This document shows, piece by piece, positions 11,453-21,013 of a stretch of 64,000 nucleotides of DNA. This DNA is from Ciona intestinalis. Its lineage: Eukaryota > Chordata > Ascidiacea > Phlebobranchia > Cionidae. The stretch is from assembly GCF_000224145.3 (NCBI RefSeq), contig NC_020170.2, forward strand, positions 4,728,646 to 4,792,645, in the 5' to 3' direction. The position numbers were made by a program, and so were the translations under genes. How positions within the stretch are numbered: the first letter of the stretch is position 1; each line of letters starts with the position of its first letter. A model generated the notes under the pieces. That model did not search any database and had not been told where the DNA came from. It worked only from the letters and a program-made list of their open reading frames with translations.

Positions 11453-12242
11453 ATTAAAAGAGTTGTTTGGACTTTGCCCAACCTATACTGTTGCACCACT
11501 TTTTGCCATTAAATGATCATGTTTGTTGTATATAATTCATACTCATCTGTGTTGTTCTGATAAACGCGTCAAAATTTAAACCCCAATTTATCGTAAAAAA
11601 TGTTTTTCAACAAAACACATTCTCTTTCCGCATGAACAGTTTGAGAAAATTTTGTTTTCAGATGTTTGACAAGACTACGTGATATCATCAGGTAGAGGTT
11701 TGTGCATTTTTATCGTGTAAAATATAAACTTGTTGTTTAAAAAAATAAGTTTTGAGTGTATTTGATAGTTCGCACTAAACCTCAAGTATAAATATAGTGA
11801 ACAGACCACCGACGATACCGTTATTCGTTATAAGTGAATATATAAGTATTGTAAGTTGTAAACAGCAGATGAGATACTTTAAACACGTACATTTTAGTTG
11901 AGTTTTGCTATATATATCTACTTTACCGATATTGAAATACTGTGTAATTTGTCATTAAACGAAATTCTTAACAAAATATTATCTTTAATGGCAGAGGCTA
12001 AAGTACAGTAGTTGTTTTTTATATGAGTTGTGATTTATTTAAAGTGATTTGCTGGTATAATTTTAGAATACCACAGTTCTACACTCAGGCTAGTAGTAGT
12101 TCTCACCAATTACCTGTTTATCTATTTCAATTTCATTGATTTCTAATTTTTCATGTCTTGTGTTGTTTTATAATAAGTTTTGCTTGAAATTTAGTTGTAT
12201 AGTGGTTTCTGGTCCTATAGTTGATCACTTTGTCATCTTGTA

Positions 12243-12683
12243 ATGGCGTCAACAAGTTCTGATAAACCGACCAAAAAAAGCATCTTGAAAAAGCCTCATT
12301 CTCACTCCGAGGAGCACAAAGGAGCAAAGTTTGATGAGATGAATATTCTTGCCACCTACCATCCTCCTGGGAAAGATTACGGACACATGAAGATTGATGA
12401 ACCGAAGACTCCGTATCGTTCTGAGGGAGATGAAGAGTTGGAAGGGGTGGATGCAAATGAAGTCCTCAAAAGGTTGGAGGACCCAGGCAATCCAAAAGAG
12501 CGGACAAGGTGTGATAGCCTTCAGTCCGATGAAGAGAATGACCAGTACCTTTCGCCGGATGAGAGAGAAAAAAGGAAAAAATTCCGGGAGGCGAGAAAAA
12601 ATCACTACAACATGAAAGAAAACATGCAAAAAGCAAAGGAACTATTAGCAAAGGAAATGGCTGATTTAGAACAAGATGAATAA
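12243..12683 (+). CDS. PPP1R2: Protein phosphatase 1 inhibitor 2
   Basis: A 146-aa single-exon frame. Inhibitor-2 binds and inhibits the catalytic subunit of protein phosphatase 1. All three PP1 contact regions are visible. KSILK (residues 12-16) matches the KGILK motif. The block KFDEMNILATYHP...DYGHMKIDEP...TPY (29-58) includes Thr56, equivalent to the GSK3-phosphorylated Thr72/73 of mammals. KNHYN (119-123) matches the helix that occupies the PP1 active site. SDEEND and LSPDEREKRKKF resemble the CK2-site and helical region of the human protein. Human inhibitor-2 is 205 aa; this copy lacks the long acidic C-terminal tail. The mammalian gene has introns while this one has none. AATAAA lies at 12840-12845. 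Confidence 0.95.
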   Translation: MASTSSDKPTKKSILKKPHSHSEEHKGAKFDEMNILATYHPPGKDYGHMKIDEPKTPYRSEGDEELEGVDANEVLKRLEDPGNPKERTRCDSLQSDEENDQYLSPDEREKRKKFREARKNHYNMKENMQKAKELLAKEMADLEQDE

Positions 12684-14057
12684 GGTTCACTTTCTCACTT
12701 CTTTCATCTTCCTATTTAATTTTGAGGGTAGTAATTTATACTGGTCCAATTAGCTGCCAAAATGAACCTTTTTAAGCATTAAACGATTTTTTAGTGGTAG
12801 CAAATTTGCATGTATTCTGTTACAGTTGAAGCAAAATCTAATAAACTAATATTTGGATCAAACCAGAAAATAAATTTTTATTTGCAAAAGAATGCTATAA
12901 AATTGTGTAATTGTGTAAGTTTAAAGCAGGAAATTTAATTTGTTTGTTGATGCATTAGTGCATTAGTGAGCATTATTTCAGTTGAATGTATCTGCAAACA
13001 TATTTCTTTTTGGATTTCATACAGAATTTCCTGAATATCTTTGCATTATTGTGAATTGCATTTTGCTGCTTAGAAATAGGATTTTTTCACTGCATGCATG
13101 TTTTTGTAAAATCTTGCATAATTATTATAACCACTTATAACCTTATATGTATGTTGAGTATAACTTTTGAACATATATTTGTCATTCACGTATGTTCCAT
13201 TATTATATACCTTAGTTAAACATGCATAATTTTTATGATCATTTTAAATTTTGCCCAACAAAAAAGGACTAACCAGTAACCAACTAACTAATTCTTTTTG
13301 TACCTGTTAGAAAATTTTACTTTTTTAACATACAACATGTTGTCAACAAAGCATTTATCTAAATTAAAATCAAACAATTTGGTCAAAAAACAACTTTATA
13401 AATCTACACGAATGTGATTCCATGGGCTATTGCAATGCATATACTGAATTATGCTTTCAGACCTAGTCCAAGTAAAACTCGTTGTGTAGTTTATGTTAGA
13501 CCCACAATATGTGAACATAACATATTAGTGTACAGAAATTACCTGTTATAGTTTTTTACCAGTGGTAACTAGGAACTATATTATATTTCAGGAGAAACAA
13601 ATTTTTACTTAATTTTTTTCAAATTGAGATTCTTTTTTCCTTGGGGGTAATTGAGAACTATTTCATGAGAAATTATTTTTCACCATATTTTTTCAAATTG
13701 AGCTTTCATAAAATTCAAAGTTTATAGTTTAAGGTGCAAACTGACATATATACTTTCAATATTTGTGTCACTGTTGTGTGGCTTCCTGCTTGTCACATTC
13801 AGCCTCATTTTTTATAACGTACTCGTACACTAAAAACAAAATTCACAAAGCTATTTTAATATTTGGTATAAAAACAATTTTTTTCATTTTTTAGTAATGT
13901 CTGTACCCAATTATAATAATTTAAAGGGAAATGTTCAAATGTACATCATTCATGAGTTTTTCTGGGTTGTTTTTTAATTTCCTGTTTCAACATCGCAAAG
14001 GTAACCATAGAATTGTAACTAAATGTTTTTATAACTTGGTAATTTCCAAACACTGCA
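12684..14057. other. PPP1R2 3' UTR and AT-rich spacer
   Basis: The PPP1R2 3' UTR probably ends after AATAAA at 12840-12845. The remainder is AT-rich sequence with no recognisable coding frame or repeat-family member, ending at the ARFRP1 leader. Confidence 0.6.
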
Positions 14058-16701
14058 ATGTATTCATTGCTGTCTGGCTTGTGGAAATACACTTTTCAAA
14101 AAGATGAGTTTTGCATTTTGATTCTTGGCTTGGACAATGCAGGAAAAACTGTAAGTCACATACCAAGTTTAGTTGTATGCTGTTATGTTCATATTAAATA
14201 TATTGACATTTTTTAGCATTAAGTGTGTTAGCTAAGTTGCACAGTAAGCAAAATTTGCAATGGGTAAAATTGCAATGACTAGTTCTATGTTTTAAAAGAG
14301 TTTAGTCATTGCTTATTATACTAGGGTACATCACATTGATTAGGTTGTAAAAGGGAAAGTTTATTAAAACAGAGGCTTTACCACTGGCTTTGCTTTTAAT
14401 CATGGTTAACAACATGTGTATGTGTACGTGGCTTACCACACGTTATTATGTTGACTTAACGGAATCATCGTTTGCTTTCCAAATGTTTTCCAATATTAAC
14501 CACAAACTTCTCCAGACTTTCCTTGAACAAACAAAGACAAAGTTCAACAAAAACAACAAAGGTATCAACCTTAACAAGATCACTGCCACTGTTGGATTGA
14601 ACAGTAAGTACTTTCAAAATTAATCCACTTGTTAGAAAAGAAGTCACAAGTGGTGAAATTCCCTAATTGTACATGACAAGGGCTCTTTATTGTGTAGCAA
14701 AGGTGGCATATTAGGCACACTTAACTTAAGCTGTTGCACCACATTTGTAACTTTTTGGGTAATGATTAAGCTACGATTCATTCACCCAAACACAAGCATT
14801 ATATTTATACATTTTCCTTTCAAAACTATAAAAGCAGCATAAATTTATTGAGTTGTTGTTTTATATTTGTGGTAACAATGTCACTAACATTGGAAAGTCT
14901 TTGCCCTTTGGTTTGTTCTGATGAACATGTTTCCACGTAAAGTATCAATACAACTTGACAAAACAAATTATCCAGTTGTATTTGTGAACAAACCTGTATG
15001 AGAGAGATCAAATTACAAAGAAAACAGGAGCAGGTGTTTTGTGTGTATCCAGTATGTGTTGCGTCTTGTTTTAATAAACCATTAGCATATTCTCCTATGT
15101 TTTGTATGTTGAATATGGCAGAACAAACACATTGACCATGTTGGGTTTCATGTATGCCCTTTGGTTGGGACTTTGAGTACAAATATAGAAGTATTTATGT
15201 GTATATATATATATTAGGTTGTTCTTTTCTTTGAAAAAATGCGTTACATGAAACTTAAATCTAACATTTCTGATCCGTTATAAATTTCTTTAAAATATGT
15301 ATTGTTGCCGTCAAGTGTATAATTGTGAAAATATCTCTGGCAATTGTTTTGTCCGCCATACAGGATACAGTGACACATTATCAGCTAAAATAATTGAATT
15401 TGTTTCAACAGTTGGAAAGATTGACATCAGTGGTTCAAGACTAATGTTCTGGGATCTAGGTGGACAGGAGGAATTACAAAGTTTGTGGGATAAATATTAT
15501 GCTGAGTCGCATGGCATCATCTACCTTATTGACTCAGCAGATAAAGGAAGGCTAGAAGAATCGAAAAAAGCTTACGGTGAGATTTTTACTTCTGTTTTTA
15601 AATTCAACTCTATATGGTTGAGGTCCTATAACAAGGCAGATCATTGAACTAGGTATGATCCAATGAAAACTTTGCTCATTATCCAATAGTCCATCAATAC
15701 TTAAAAATAAGCATTCAAACATTTAAATATATTGCCAATTAGCAGTTACCATGTGTTACTAATACTATTATGAATCACTCTAATGGTCAATATCAGGTCA
15801 GGCTTGTGTTTTTATCCAATGAAAACTATTTTATTCATATATTGTTATATGTGTATAGTGTATGTATGTGTATATTCTTCATTTAAATGTACTAAATATA
15901 TATCACTCATTTACTATACCCAATACATTTTTATCTAAATTATATGAGCACATTAAACCATACAGGCTCAGGTTAAAACAAAATATGTACCTCAGTATAA
16001 TGCAATTAGTATGGCCTAAAATAATCAATACGTTCTTCAGCCATAGTTTAATTAGAGAGCCTTATTAATTAAATTACTTTTTAATCTTTTTTTATTAATT
16101 TGACATTTTGTTTTAGCCTGTCCAATAGTAGCAACTTGGTGCCTTTAATTTTGAATTATTAATTCCCAATTCGATTTCTATTGAGTGAACTTGGAACACC
16201 TTACACAGATAAAATGCTGTCTAGTGAACACCTGAGCACTGTACCTCTACTCATATTGGCAAACAAACAAGATATACCAGACTGCTTAACTGTGCTTGAT
16301 GTAAAACAAGTTTTCCATGATGAATCTGCGAGTGTAGAAACCAGAGATTGTATGATACGATCCGCATCTGCACTTACCGGGTGTGTGTTTTCATTCATTT
16401 ATCAATAAGACAGTTTTGCATTACACGATAAAAAGTGGCTAAATTTGATTAAATTGTATTGTAAATGAAATTGGAGAAAATGTAACTTATTTACCCTAGT
16501 GTATATGTTTTTGCTATAGGCATAAAGGTATGATCTTATTGAAAAAAGCTGTAACTTGGCATATTGTTTTTCATTTTTTTGTAAATTTTCTAAATTCTCC
16601 ACCAACATTCCAGCCAAGGTGTGAACGAAGGAATAGAATGGATGGTGAAGAGTGTTCAACGTAATCCATATCGACCTCCACGTGAGAAAGCCATCACGTG
16701 A
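14058..16701 (+). CDS. ARFRP1: ADP-ribosylation factor-related protein 1 (ARL-type GTPase)
   Basis: Exons 14058-14150, 14516-14603, 15412-15576, a proposed 22-bp exon 16117-16138, 16186-16380 and 16614-16701 give a 216-aa frame. ARFRP1 is a trans-Golgi small GTPase needed for recruiting ARL1 and golgins. The P-loop is GLDNAGKT, split by intron 1 after Thr. Other motifs are switch II (FWDLGGQEELQSLWDKYYAE), NKQD for guanine recognition, and SALTGQGVNEGIEWMV at the C-terminus. The start MYSLLSGLWKY lacks Gly2, as in vertebrate ARFRP1, so it would not be myristoylated. Human ARFRP1 is 201 aa. The extra residues lie between ESKKAY and the NKQD strand (ELGTPYTDKMLSSEHL). The 22-bp exon is needed because exons 3 and 5 are in different phases; its position is a best guess. 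Confidence 0.9.
16117..16138 (+). other. ARFRP1: Proposed ARFRP1 micro-exon
   Basis: Exon 3 ends at 15576 with one base of a codon, and the next strong exon starts at 16186 needing two bases from upstream. A 22-bp piece behind a strong pyrimidine tract (TGACATTTTGTTTTAG) and before GTGCCT supplies the right phase and no stop. It would add residues CPIVAT. The following intron would be only 47 bp. Confidence 0.4.
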
Positions 16702-17383
16702 AGATCAACCTATCAACATACTCGTGCAATATACTGCCTACTGCTTCGTATAGTGACACTATAAACCACAATCTCACATCACCATTCAAAAACATAACTG
16801 TTAATGACTTGTTACTCCTATAAGGTTATTTCTATATATAGAAAAGTGAGGTAAGATGGGACGCCTGTTTATTATAATTTCTGGTCCATATTGGTGGTAA
16901 ACAAAGAACATTTAAAGAATTATAAAACCATATTCTCTTGGCTCCCATAGACTGTTGTTAATTGTTTAAAACTCCATCAGGATACTTGAATACTATGTGC
17001 TAAAGGTGTCCCATCTTTCCCAACCCTGCTATATCTGCCCTTTGCCTTCCAGGTATCGATAGAACCAGCCTTATATTAATACAGGTGGCCAACCTGACGT
17101 ACATTTTAGAATATACCACTGTTAAAATATGAGTTTCTATGTTTATCTATATAGAATCCAGTGTTTGTAGATTGTAGGTAATGTTTCATTTGTTTCTGTG
17201 GGCTGATTGCTTAGCATTGGTGTTTATTATTTATCTTTTTACAAACTTTAATTATTTTCGTGTTCTTTACATTTCTTATGGGTTTCCTTATATCTCTGTT
17301 TTATAAGCTCATACAATAGTTATCTTATTCAAATTGACAAAATGTAATAGTACAAAAAAATATATTATGTATTTTATTTAAAA
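16702..17383. other. Convergent 3' region of ARFRP1 and the OB-fold gene
   Basis: The two genes end towards each other here. The stretch contains copy 5 of the short TIR element and, at 17369-17375, TTTATT, an AATAAA signal for the minus-strand gene just past its stop. Confidence 0.6.
16835..17034 (+). mobile_element. Short TIR element, copy 5
   Basis: Full length and forward. The left end is diverged (AAAGTGAGGTAAGATGGGAC); the right end is CCCATCTTTCCCAACCCTGC. Confidence 0.75.
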
Positions 17384-18949
17384 CTAACTTACACAAGTTA
17401 CTTTGTACAGATCGCTGCAGATTAATTTATTAACAAAAACTTGCAAATTCTGGATAATTTCGTCTTCAAATTGCTCCGCTGTGACAAGCACCTCTAGTTT
17501 TTTAAATTTAGTAAACAAAGCTTTTAGTTTAATGCAAGCATCTTCTGTTAGATGCCAGTTACAAGAGCAAGATTCTACACAAGTGTTTAGTATACCAGAG
17601 TAAATATTTTGTGCAGTTGCCCAGTAATTTGTAAAAGATTGTTGTCTGCATGATTTTTCATGAAAGAAGCCTAAACTTTCCAACAGTGTCTGATGCTTCA
17701 TATGAACTTCAAAGATAGTTGTGTCATTCATAAACTGACAGGCTAACGTCAGTGGTTTGGTAGCATTAAGTAAATCAGCACTGCAAATTTTTAGCAGCGA
17801 TTGCAACCATTGTTTATAGTTGCTTTCTGTTGATAGTTTAGTTATGGTTGTAGGCTCTGATATCAACACTGTACATTGTAGAATCTGTACATTGTTTAAG
17901 CAAACTGTAAAATTGTTAGTTGTAAACTTTTCCAATTCCCTGTAAGAAGAAACCGAAGGGTACTGAGATTCAGATTTATTTAAATTTTTCTCTTCAAATA
18001 AACACTGAGCTGATGAGAATACTGAAGTATGAAGTCCAACCTTTTCATCATAAGAAGAACAACAAGCTACATTGTAAAATTCCCACAGGTACTTTGAAAA
18101 CTTTATGACCCGCTTTTCCCATTGGGTTGCACTCCCATGCAAATACAGTCTACAGAGATTACCTGATCTGTCACGCATGCACACAAAAGAAGTCTCAGTT
18201 TTCCTTGTTGCCCCTTTAAAGGCTATTGGCTTGCCCTGGATATGAACCACATGACCTGGTATTAGAGATTCAAAATCCCTTACCATTTCAACTTGTTCGT
18301 CGAGAACTGAAAGCTTGTTCATAACTTTGCATTCTAAACCATGTTTTTCCATATACCATTCTGCACATTGTTTTAGCAGCGTTATTGCTTGATCTTGTTT
18401 CTGTATCAACATAGAACTCCCAAAGTTTATAAAAGAACTAAACCGATTAAGAAGAATGACTGTCGCATTATTAAATGTTTTTACTTTGAAACCAGCAAGA
18501 CAAACCATATCCCCTATTTCTAAACTGAGAGCGTGCTTACAGAAATCTCCCCAAAGGCATATTTTCAGTGGTTTTCGTTGACCTGGGTGTCCCAGAACCA
18601 CAGTGGCCCTTGCTTTCCATGCTAAGGCCGACCTCACCCATATTTCATGTATCGGAACAATACTCAAAACGCATGCAACCAATTTAACATAACAAATGTC
18701 ATTAGGACCAGCTTGCTCTACATTTTCAAGATCACTAATACTTTTATGTGCTAGTTTGTGATATCGACTTATGGCTGTTCTAAGGTTCTCCAGCTTTTGT
18801 TTCTGAGTTAAAGACATCATACTGTCGTGCTGATAGTTTTGGCTGTATTCAGTGATGCTCAAGCCAGTTTCATTTTCTTCTGCAGTGATGCGCATGCAGG
18901 AGTGTTCTTGGTTTGAGAACAAGTCTTCAGAATTGTTTGGTTCATCCAT
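17384..18949 (-). CDS. OB-fold protein, SHLD2/FAM35-like (tentative)
   Basis: A 521-aa single-exon frame starting at the ATG at 18949. I do not recognise it with certainty. Residues about 85-175 look like an RPA-type OB fold: a strand set ending in KICLWGDFCKHALSLEIGDM and a following strand FKVKTFNNATVILLNRF. A second similar segment follows (VVHIQGKPIAFKGA to FVCMRDRSGNLCRLYLHG). Near the end there is a Cys cluster at 457, 461 and 463 (CVESCSC) that could be part of a zinc-binding insert. Tandem OB folds with a Cys-bearing last fold recall the C-terminal half of SHLD2, the single-strand DNA-binding subunit of shieldin, which limits end resection at DNA breaks. Human SHLD2 is longer at the N-terminus. 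RPA1-, MEIOB- or SPIDR-like alternatives are open. It lies 219 bp downstream of MUL1 on the same strand. Confidence 0.45.
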   Translation of the reverse strand: MDEPNNSEDLFSNQEHSCMRITAEENETGLSITEYSQNYQHDSMMSLTQKQKLENLRTAISRYHKLAHKSISDLENVEQAGPNDICYVKLVACVLSIVPIHEIWVRSALAWKARATVVLGHPGQRKPLKICLWGDFCKHALSLEIGDMVCLAGFKVKTFNNATVILLNRFSSFINFGSSMLIQKQDQAITLLKQCAEWYMEKHGLECKVMNKLSVLDEQVEMVRDFESLIPGHVVHIQGKPIAFKGATRKTETSFVCMRDRSGNLCRLYLHGSATQWEKRVIKFSKYLWEFYNVACCSSYDEKVGLHTSVFSSAQCLFEEKNLNKSESQYPSVSSYRELEKFTTNNFTVCLNNVQILQCTVLISEPTTITKLSTESNYKQWLQSLLKICSADLLNATKPLTLACQFMNDTTIFEVHMKHQTLLESLGFFHEKSCRQQSFTNYWATAQNIYSGILNTCVESCSCNWHLTEDACIKLKALFTKFKKLEVLVTAEQFEDEIIQNLQVFVNKLICSDLYKVTCVS

Positions 18950-19168
18950 GTTTCAATGGTAAAATACACGAATGAATAATTCTTATATTTACAAGATGTA
19001 ATAAAAAATCTCTACTGATTAAAAGTTTAACATTATGATTGCCTACTCTACTGCCTACAGTTGAAGAGAAAATAACATAAACTAGGATATAAAGTATAAA
19101 ATGGTTTGTAAGCATGATATTTATTAAACTGCAACACAAAGCTTTGCCTGATAACAAATCACAAGAAA

Positions 19169-20251
19169 TTACGCAACAAAAATTGGTAAACTACGTGCTA
19201 CATCTGACCTGCAGACTGGACATTGTTTGGGCGAAGGCAGAGCTTCTAAACAATCTATACAAACACAAATATGCCCACAGTCTAACAGAATACATTCGCG
19301 GGGGTTAGTTAGACAAACAACACATGAATTGTCATTATTTGATTCTGGTTCCCTGTTCGCCTGTCTTGCTCTATGAGCTCTTTGCAGTCGAACTTCTCGC
19401 ATCTCCTCTTGTGTCCTCTGCTCCTGCTGAAGTCTTATCCATTTCTTCCTCAATCTTCTCACAATGAAATATATCGCAACTACAGACGAAGCTCCTATGA
19501 TTATAGAAAAGCCTTTCCAGAATTTACCCTTGCTTCGAAAGGAAGACACAATCTCGCTCTGGGAAAATTTACTGACAATGTATTCACCATAACCTACAGC
19601 AGGTTGGCGAATTTTCAGAGTATTGTCCTCGAACACAATCTCTCCAATTACACACAGCTTTGAGCCAAGGCGGAGCATTTTTTCTGTGGTGCTGAAGCCC
19701 TTTAACCGTTCACCACTTACAAAGCCAACAATACTATCCACAACTGACTGTGATTGTGGTGTGTAGGAGTCATGTACAACTTCAACACTGTCAGAAAACC
19801 ATGCAGACTTTTCAGGGTCGATTACTTCAACTTTAGACTTTGAGTCTTTGCTTAAAAAAAAGGGTGTTCTTTTAGATAGAGATGAAACTGTATGGTTAAC
19901 GCTATGCCAAGTGTTTGAATACTTGGCCCACACATCTTTATGCTCAGCTGTAGTTTTTTCCCAAAAAACTCCCTTGATTTCTGGCAATGAGTCGCAGCTT
20001 AACGGATTACCATCACACCTAACATGGCCATTAATGGCAGCATATGGAATGATTCCATGAGGGGCATCTCTGACCATCGATCTCAGGTTTGAATCCAGAT
20101 CAAGCATAACAGCATCTTCCAACTGGTCAGCTTTAGCATTATACTTGTGTTGAAGATAGTAGAAAATAGCGGACAATGAGCTACCCAATGCTAACAGTGT
20201 TGATTCAATGATGAACCGTTCATCCACCAACTGAAGCAGTGACTCAAACAT
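19169..20251 (-). CDS. MUL1: Mitochondrial E3 ubiquitin/SUMO ligase MUL1 (MAPL/MULAN)
   Basis: A 360-aa single-exon frame, starting at the ATG at 20251-20249 (MFESLLQLVDERF); an upstream in-frame TTG is not used. MUL1 sits in the mitochondrial outer membrane and ubiquitinates or sumoylates fission, mitophagy and NF-kappaB pathway proteins. The layout matches the 352-aa human protein: an N-terminal membrane segment (about 12-32), the intermembrane BAM/GIDE domain with HGIIPYAAINGHVRC, FVSGERLKGFSTTEKMLRLG and VIGEIVFEDN, a second membrane segment (WKGFSIIIGASSVVAIYFIV), a basic coiled linker, and a C3HC4 RING at about 310-347 (CVVC, CGHICVCIDC, CPVC). AATAAA for this gene lies about 45 bp past its stop. 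The human gene has four exons; this copy has none interrupted. Confidence 0.95.
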   Translation of the reverse strand: MFESLLQLVDERFIIESTLLALGSSLSAIFYYLQHKYNAKADQLEDAVMLDLDSNLRSMVRDAPHGIIPYAAINGHVRCDGNPLSCDSLPEIKGVFWEKTTAEHKDVWAKYSNTWHSVNHTVSSLSKRTPFFLSKDSKSKVEVIDPEKSAWFSDSVEVVHDSYTPQSQSVVDSIVGFVSGERLKGFSTTEKMLRLGSKLCVIGEIVFEDNTLKIRQPAVGYGEYIVSKFSQSEIVSSFRSKGKFWKGFSIIIGASSVVAIYFIVRRLRKKWIRLQQEQRTQEEMREVRLQRAHRARQANREPESNNDNSCVVCLTNPRECILLDCGHICVCIDCLEALPSPKQCPVCRSDVARSLPIFVA

Positions 20252-21013
20252 TTTATTCTTTTCTAGCAATTACATCATATCCCCGCTACACCTACATAAA
20301 CGAAATTCTCCATTACTGCAATTAATTAAAACACTGCATGTGTTTAATATGGCCATAAAATTATTCTTTATTTGTCATAACATTCTTTAATCATTCAAAG
20401 CATTTTAAAACCCAGAAAGCTTTAACCAAACCAGCTTAATCACCACAACATTACACAAAATCCTTAATTAAAAACCAGCAATAACATGAACAAATATTAA
20501 AATATTATATAGTAGGGTCAGGGTGGGGGAAGATGGGACACTTTTTCATTCTATTTTCTTGTTCCATGTGGTAGTGAACAAAGAACATTCAAAGGATTAT
20601 AAAACCGTATCCCCACAACTCTCATAGACCGTTTTTAATTGTTTAAAACACGATCAGGATTTTTGGATATTATGTGCTAAAGGTGTTCCATCTTCCTCCA
20701 CCCTACTATATCATAATTTTTGGGGTCTGCAGTGTACGATATAGGAGCCTATATGCGCCAAACTTTTTAAAGGCAGAGATGGTTAAGACAAGCTTATGTA
20801 AAAAACAAATCTAACTTATTGCTCCCACTTTTTTGAATGAATTCAGTGCAGATAACTCAAGGTTGGGCACCCAGAGCAATATTATTACATATAAATTAAA
20901 CAAATAATAAAAGCCAATAGAACAGTTTATTGTAAACAGTTAGTACAATCGGAAAAGGTCTAGAACAGAAGAAAGAAATTGAATAGATGAGCATTAAATA
21001 AGCAAGAGGCATG
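20252..21013. other. Spacer between MUL1 start and ZNF598 stop
   Basis: It contains the MUL1 leader, the ZNF598 3' end and copy 6 of the short TIR element. Nothing else is recognisable. Confidence 0.6.
20507..20712 (+). mobile_element. Short TIR element, copy 6
   Basis: Full length and forward. The left end has a small duplication of the terminal word (TAGGGTCAGGGTGGGGGAAG). Flanks are TATA-rich. Confidence 0.85.

Larger units (their letters stand above)
9148..12242. other. Spacer between CBFB and PPP1R2 with mobile elements
   Basis: After the CBFB 3' UTR this 3-kb spacer holds four copies of the short TIR element (listed separately). Between about 9715 and 10720 the sequence is richer in C and G than its surroundings and carries several open frames of 80-107 codons, none of which I recognise. 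It may be a promoter or leader region for PPP1R2, or relic sequence. No gene is called. Confidence 0.5.
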
